7,796 nt of DNA, from NCBI GenBank assembly GCA_947474485.1, contig CANJJP010000064.1, positions 1-7,796 on the forward strand. Reading direction: 5' to 3'. Shown here in pieces: positions 6,149 to 7,796 of this stretch (position 1 is its first letter; every line of letters begins with the position of its first letter). Origin of the DNA: Bacteroidota bacterium. GTDB taxonomy: Bacteria > Bacteroidota > Bacteroidia > B-17B0 > Aurantibacillaceae. The position numbers were made by a program, and so were the translations under genes. The notes beneath the pieces were generated by a model that was not told where the DNA came from, did no database searches, and saw only the letters and a list, made by a program, of their open reading frames with translations.

Positions 6149-6285
6149 AAAGGCTTACGAATCTTTTATGAATACTTTAGTTCAAGTAAAATCTAAACCA
6201 TCTTTTGATTACAATTACATCTTAGTAAACTGCAACGCTATATTTTTACAAATACCAATGGGTTGAGTGTTTTTGGGTTTGTGAT

Positions 6286-7272
6286 TTACAAATATCCAAC
6301 TGCTTGAAGATTTGAACAAACATACGCTACAAGAAATAATAAGGTTAAAAACTCTCGTAGTCCATTTTTTTTGGTGCCGCCAATATAATCTCCAATAAAA
6401 ATAGATAGTTGAATTAAAACCAAAGCCCCAATAAAAAAATGCGACTCCGAAATTACAAAAACGGATAAAAATCCTAGAACAAACATCCAAAGCAATACAT
6501 GTTTAACTTTTTGAGTTTTTATCTTTTGTGATTTACTCCTTCCCAACATATAAATAATCGACAAGAAAAAGCATATAACTACTGCAGTATGAATCAAGAA
6601 TGTACCTTTCCCGAAACTCAAAGCATGAATAGGAATAACAGTATCATGAATAATTTGCCAATAATACAAGTAATCTTTATTACTCATAAACAATAATGCA
6701 GAAGCAAGAATTAACGGGGTAAACAATCCTAATAAACTCAAAAACCATTCTCTTATTTTAAACGGTTTTAAAATTAGCATTGCTATAAAAGGAACAAAAA
6801 CAAAAACGATAACCGGGGCATAAAATAATGCTGCTAAGGATAATAAAAATGAAGCGTCAAACACTTCAGAAAGCGATATTTCTTCTCTGTAAATAGAAAA
6901 CAATCTTAATAAAGCAATTAGTACAACTGTTGATGCTGGAATTATTGGATGAAAAGCCCCTGAAAGATTTAACAAGCCAGTAAATAAAATAAAGAAAAAA
7001 CCGGGTAAAAAGTTTTGTTTATCGCTTATTTCGTGTTTTGTACAAACAAAAGAAATAAGGTATCCATTTGCGATGCTGAACAACAAATTAAATCCCAAAA
7101 ACAGATTTACACTACTATTACTAAGAAAAATCGAGTAAATAAAACTGGTTTTTACTTCTGAAACTTGATGAAAAGGGGGCAAAATAAGGCTAAAAGCCCA
7201 CACGAAAATGGCCGCAATAGGCAGTAAAATGTAGCCTAGTTTATCATTATTCCTAAAAAAACCTGCTACCAT
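6286..7272 (-). CDS. DUF6427-like polytopic membrane protein
   Basis: The 328-residue protein has about ten hydrophobic segments (approximately residues 12-32, 55-77, 88-106, 110-127, 140-169 as one long or two, 177-197, 223-243, 258-275, 277-296, 306-320). The start MVAGFFRNNDKLGY and the central EVFDASFLLSLAALFY (136-151) resemble the Flavobacteriia DUF6427 family, whose members start MIxSFFxK and carry a similar FDASF block; this is from memory, not a search. No catalytic motif is visible and the function of the family is unknown. The gene is divergent from the 61-residue membrane protein, separated by 56 bp, a pairing I believe recurs in Flavobacteriia. A -7 box TAAGTTTG at 7308-7315 (minus) could drive it. 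The 137-bp gap to the converging barrel gene contains no recognisable hairpin terminator. Confidence 0.8.
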   Translation of the reverse strand: MVAGFFRNNDKLGYILLPIAAIFVWAFSLILPPFHQVSEVKTSFIYSIFLSNSSVNLFLGFNLLFSIANGYLISFVCTKHEISDKQNFLPGFFFILFTGLLNLSGAFHPIIPASTVVLIALLRLFSIYREEISLSEVFDASFLLSLAALFYAPVIVFVFVPFIAMLILKPFKIREWFLSLLGLFTPLILASALLFMSNKDYLYYWQIIHDTVIPIHALSFGKGTFLIHTAVVICFFLSIIYMLGRSKSQKIKTQKVKHVLLWMFVLGFLSVFVISESHFFIGALVLIQLSIFIGDYIGGTKKNGLREFLTLLFLVAYVCSNLQAVGYL

Positions 7273-7302
7273 TTTGTTAATTCCTAATTCTTCGTATTTT
7301 TG
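7272..7302 (+). promoter_or_regulatory. Bacteroidota-type promoter of the 61-residue protein gene
   Basis: A -33 element TTTTG (7272-7276), an 18-nt spacer and a -7 element TATTTTTG (7295-7302, full match to TAnnTTTG) reproduce the primary sigma factor promoter of this phylum. Transcription would start near 7308, about 20 nt before the ATG at 7329. The -33 element overlaps the start codon of the divergent gene (7270-7272). Confidence 0.7.
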
Positions 7303-7307
7303 TACCG

Positions 7308-7315
7308 CAAACTTA
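7308..7315 (-). promoter_or_regulatory. -7 box of the DUF6427-like gene
   Basis: Minus strand TAAGTTTG is a full match to TAnnTTTG and predicts a start near 7301, about 29 nt before the ATG at 7272. No -33 TTG lies 17-23 nt upstream. The box falls at the transcript start of the divergent promoter, so the two promoters overlap and would compete for polymerase. Confidence 0.5.
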
Positions 7316-7328
7316 ACAATTTTAAGCT

Positions 7329-7514
7329 ATGACATATACTGAATTTTGGACAGGAATTGGAGATTTTTTCACAGCAACGTTTCAATTTATGAAACCAATC
7401 GGGAATGCGTATAACTATCCTTTTTGGGTGCTTATTTTTTGTTTGTTAGCTTTTTGGACAAATAGAATGATAAAGCAAACTAAAGATGCTAAAAAGAACG
7501 GAACTTTAATTTAA
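7329..7514 (+). CDS. DUF6341-like small membrane protein
   Basis: A 61-residue protein with an aromatic-rich amphipathic N-terminal part (residues 5-22, FWTGIGDFFTATFQFM) and one clear membrane segment at about 31-46 (PFWVLIFCLLAFWTNR), then a charged cytoplasmic tail (MIKQTKDAKKNG). Size, aromatic start and a single central helix with a WxxxxxKQ-like exit resemble the DUF6341 family, which I recall beside DUF6427 genes in Flavobacteriia; this is family memory and should be checked. Expression is well supported: a near-consensus promoter at 7272-7302 and a strong terminator at 7534-7580 bracket it as a single-gene unit. Function unknown; a small subunit partner of the divergent polytopic protein is a reasonable guess. 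Confidence 0.7.
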   Translation: MTYTEFWTGIGDFFTATFQFMKPIGNAYNYPFWVLIFCLLAFWTNRMIKQTKDAKKNGTLI

Positions 7515-7533
7515 TTATAGAATTTTTATATTT

Positions 7534-7580
7534 AACCCAATGTCGTCCTTCGTCAAGCTCAGGATGACATTGGGTTTTTT
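7534..7580 (+). terminator. Strong terminator formed by a dispersed repeat
   Basis: A 16-bp stem with one G-T wobble joins 7534-7549 (AACCCAATGTCGTCCT) with 7561-7576, around an 11-nt loop, and is followed by TTTTTT through 7580. The core CTTCGTCAAGCTCAGGATGA (7548-7567) belongs to the widely dispersed CCTTCGACAAGCTCAGGATGACA-type intergenic repeat of Bacteroidota (general knowledge). It ends the 61-residue protein gene 19 bp upstream. On the minus strand no T-run follows, but the converging gene at 7588-7796 ends just before it and may also use the hairpin. Confidence 0.88.
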
Positions 7581-7587
7581 GTTTTAG

Positions 7588-7796
7588 CTACTCCCCAAAA
7601 TTTATTTGATACACATCTGTTCTATTGCGGAGTATATTCCTAATCTCAAAACCGCCTGCTTGGGGTATTTCTTCCACTAAATCAAATGTTTTACAGGATT
7701 TTGGTAAGCCAATAAAGATTAAGGTAAAACGATGAGTTACACCAACCTCAATTGGTGTCCAATACGGGTAAAGTGTAATGTTTTCGAAATGAACTA
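7588..7796 (-). CDS. Unrecognised protein, C-terminal 68 residues (5' end outside window)
   Basis: An open minus-strand frame runs from the window end to TAG at 7588-7590. The visible text starts VHFENITLYPYWTPIEVGVT and includes RFTLIFIGLPKSCKTFDLVE (residues 22-41), then GGFEIRNILRNRTDVYQINF. The pattern of a FTLIFxxLPK strand leading to FDLxE is what I associate with beta-sandwich domains in Bacteroidota proteins, but I cannot name the family. Natural-looking composition, in-frame openness over all 209 bases and placement directly after a terminator make it a real gene rather than chance. It converges with the 61-residue membrane protein gene. Confidence 0.75.
   Translation of the reverse strand, partial: VHFENITLYPYWTPIEVGVTHRFTLIFIGLPKSCKTFDLVEEIPQAGGFEIRNILRNRTDVYQINFGE

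Noticed and set aside
6215..6490. 91-residue minus-strand open frame
   Set aside because: Mostly overlaps the DUF6427-like gene in another frame; its composition (many Cys, Trp, Phe) and lack of motif mark it as a shadow.

Overview
The window looks like chromosomal DNA from a low-GC member of the Bacteroidota. Evidence: a mitochondrial-type 755-residue aconitase, membrane proteins resembling the DUF6427/DUF6341 families, TAnnTTTG-type -7 boxes, start codons without Shine-Dalgarno sequences, signal peptides cleaved before Gln, and two dispersed-repeat types common in this phylum. Flavobacteriia or a neighbouring class is my best guess, by inference only.

Layout. (1) 3-494, plus strand: the C-terminal 163 residues of a MoxR-type AAA+ ATPase cut by the window edge. 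(2) 495-1512: about 1 kb with no intact gene. It holds a decayed minus-strand GIY-YIG nuclease gene (pieces 594-801 and 1335-1398). That gene was split by an IS1380-type insertion sequence, itself reduced to a 533-bp remnant (802-1334) with recognisable terminal inverted repeats and a probable TAAT target duplication. The nuclease tail and the DNA beyond it carry copies of a TTCGAG...CTCAGCCA intergenic repeat. (3) 1513-3780, plus: complete aconitate hydratase. (4) 3781-4308: back-to-back terminators and a 28-codon minus-strand gene for a tiny exported peptide with its own -7 box and terminator. (5) 4309-5328, minus: a radical SAM/SPASM protein of unknown substrate. (6) 5453-6148, plus, divergent from it: a small outer-membrane beta-barrel protein with a lysine-rich tail. 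(7) 6286-7272, minus, and 7329-7514, plus: a divergent pair, a DUF6427-like polytopic membrane protein and a 61-residue DUF6341-like membrane protein, sharing a 56-bp promoter region. (8) A strong terminator at 7534-7580 built from a dispersed repeat. (9) 7588-7796, minus: the C-terminal 68 residues of an unrecognised protein cut by the window end.

The intact genes do not form one pathway: most are single-gene units with alternating orientation. Aconitase is a TCA-cycle housekeeping gene. The radical SAM protein and the micro-gene downstream of it on the same strand could be functionally linked, but this is speculative. The most informative region is the nested wreckage upstream of acnA, which records gene birth by repeat-associated GIY-YIG, IS insertion, then deletion.
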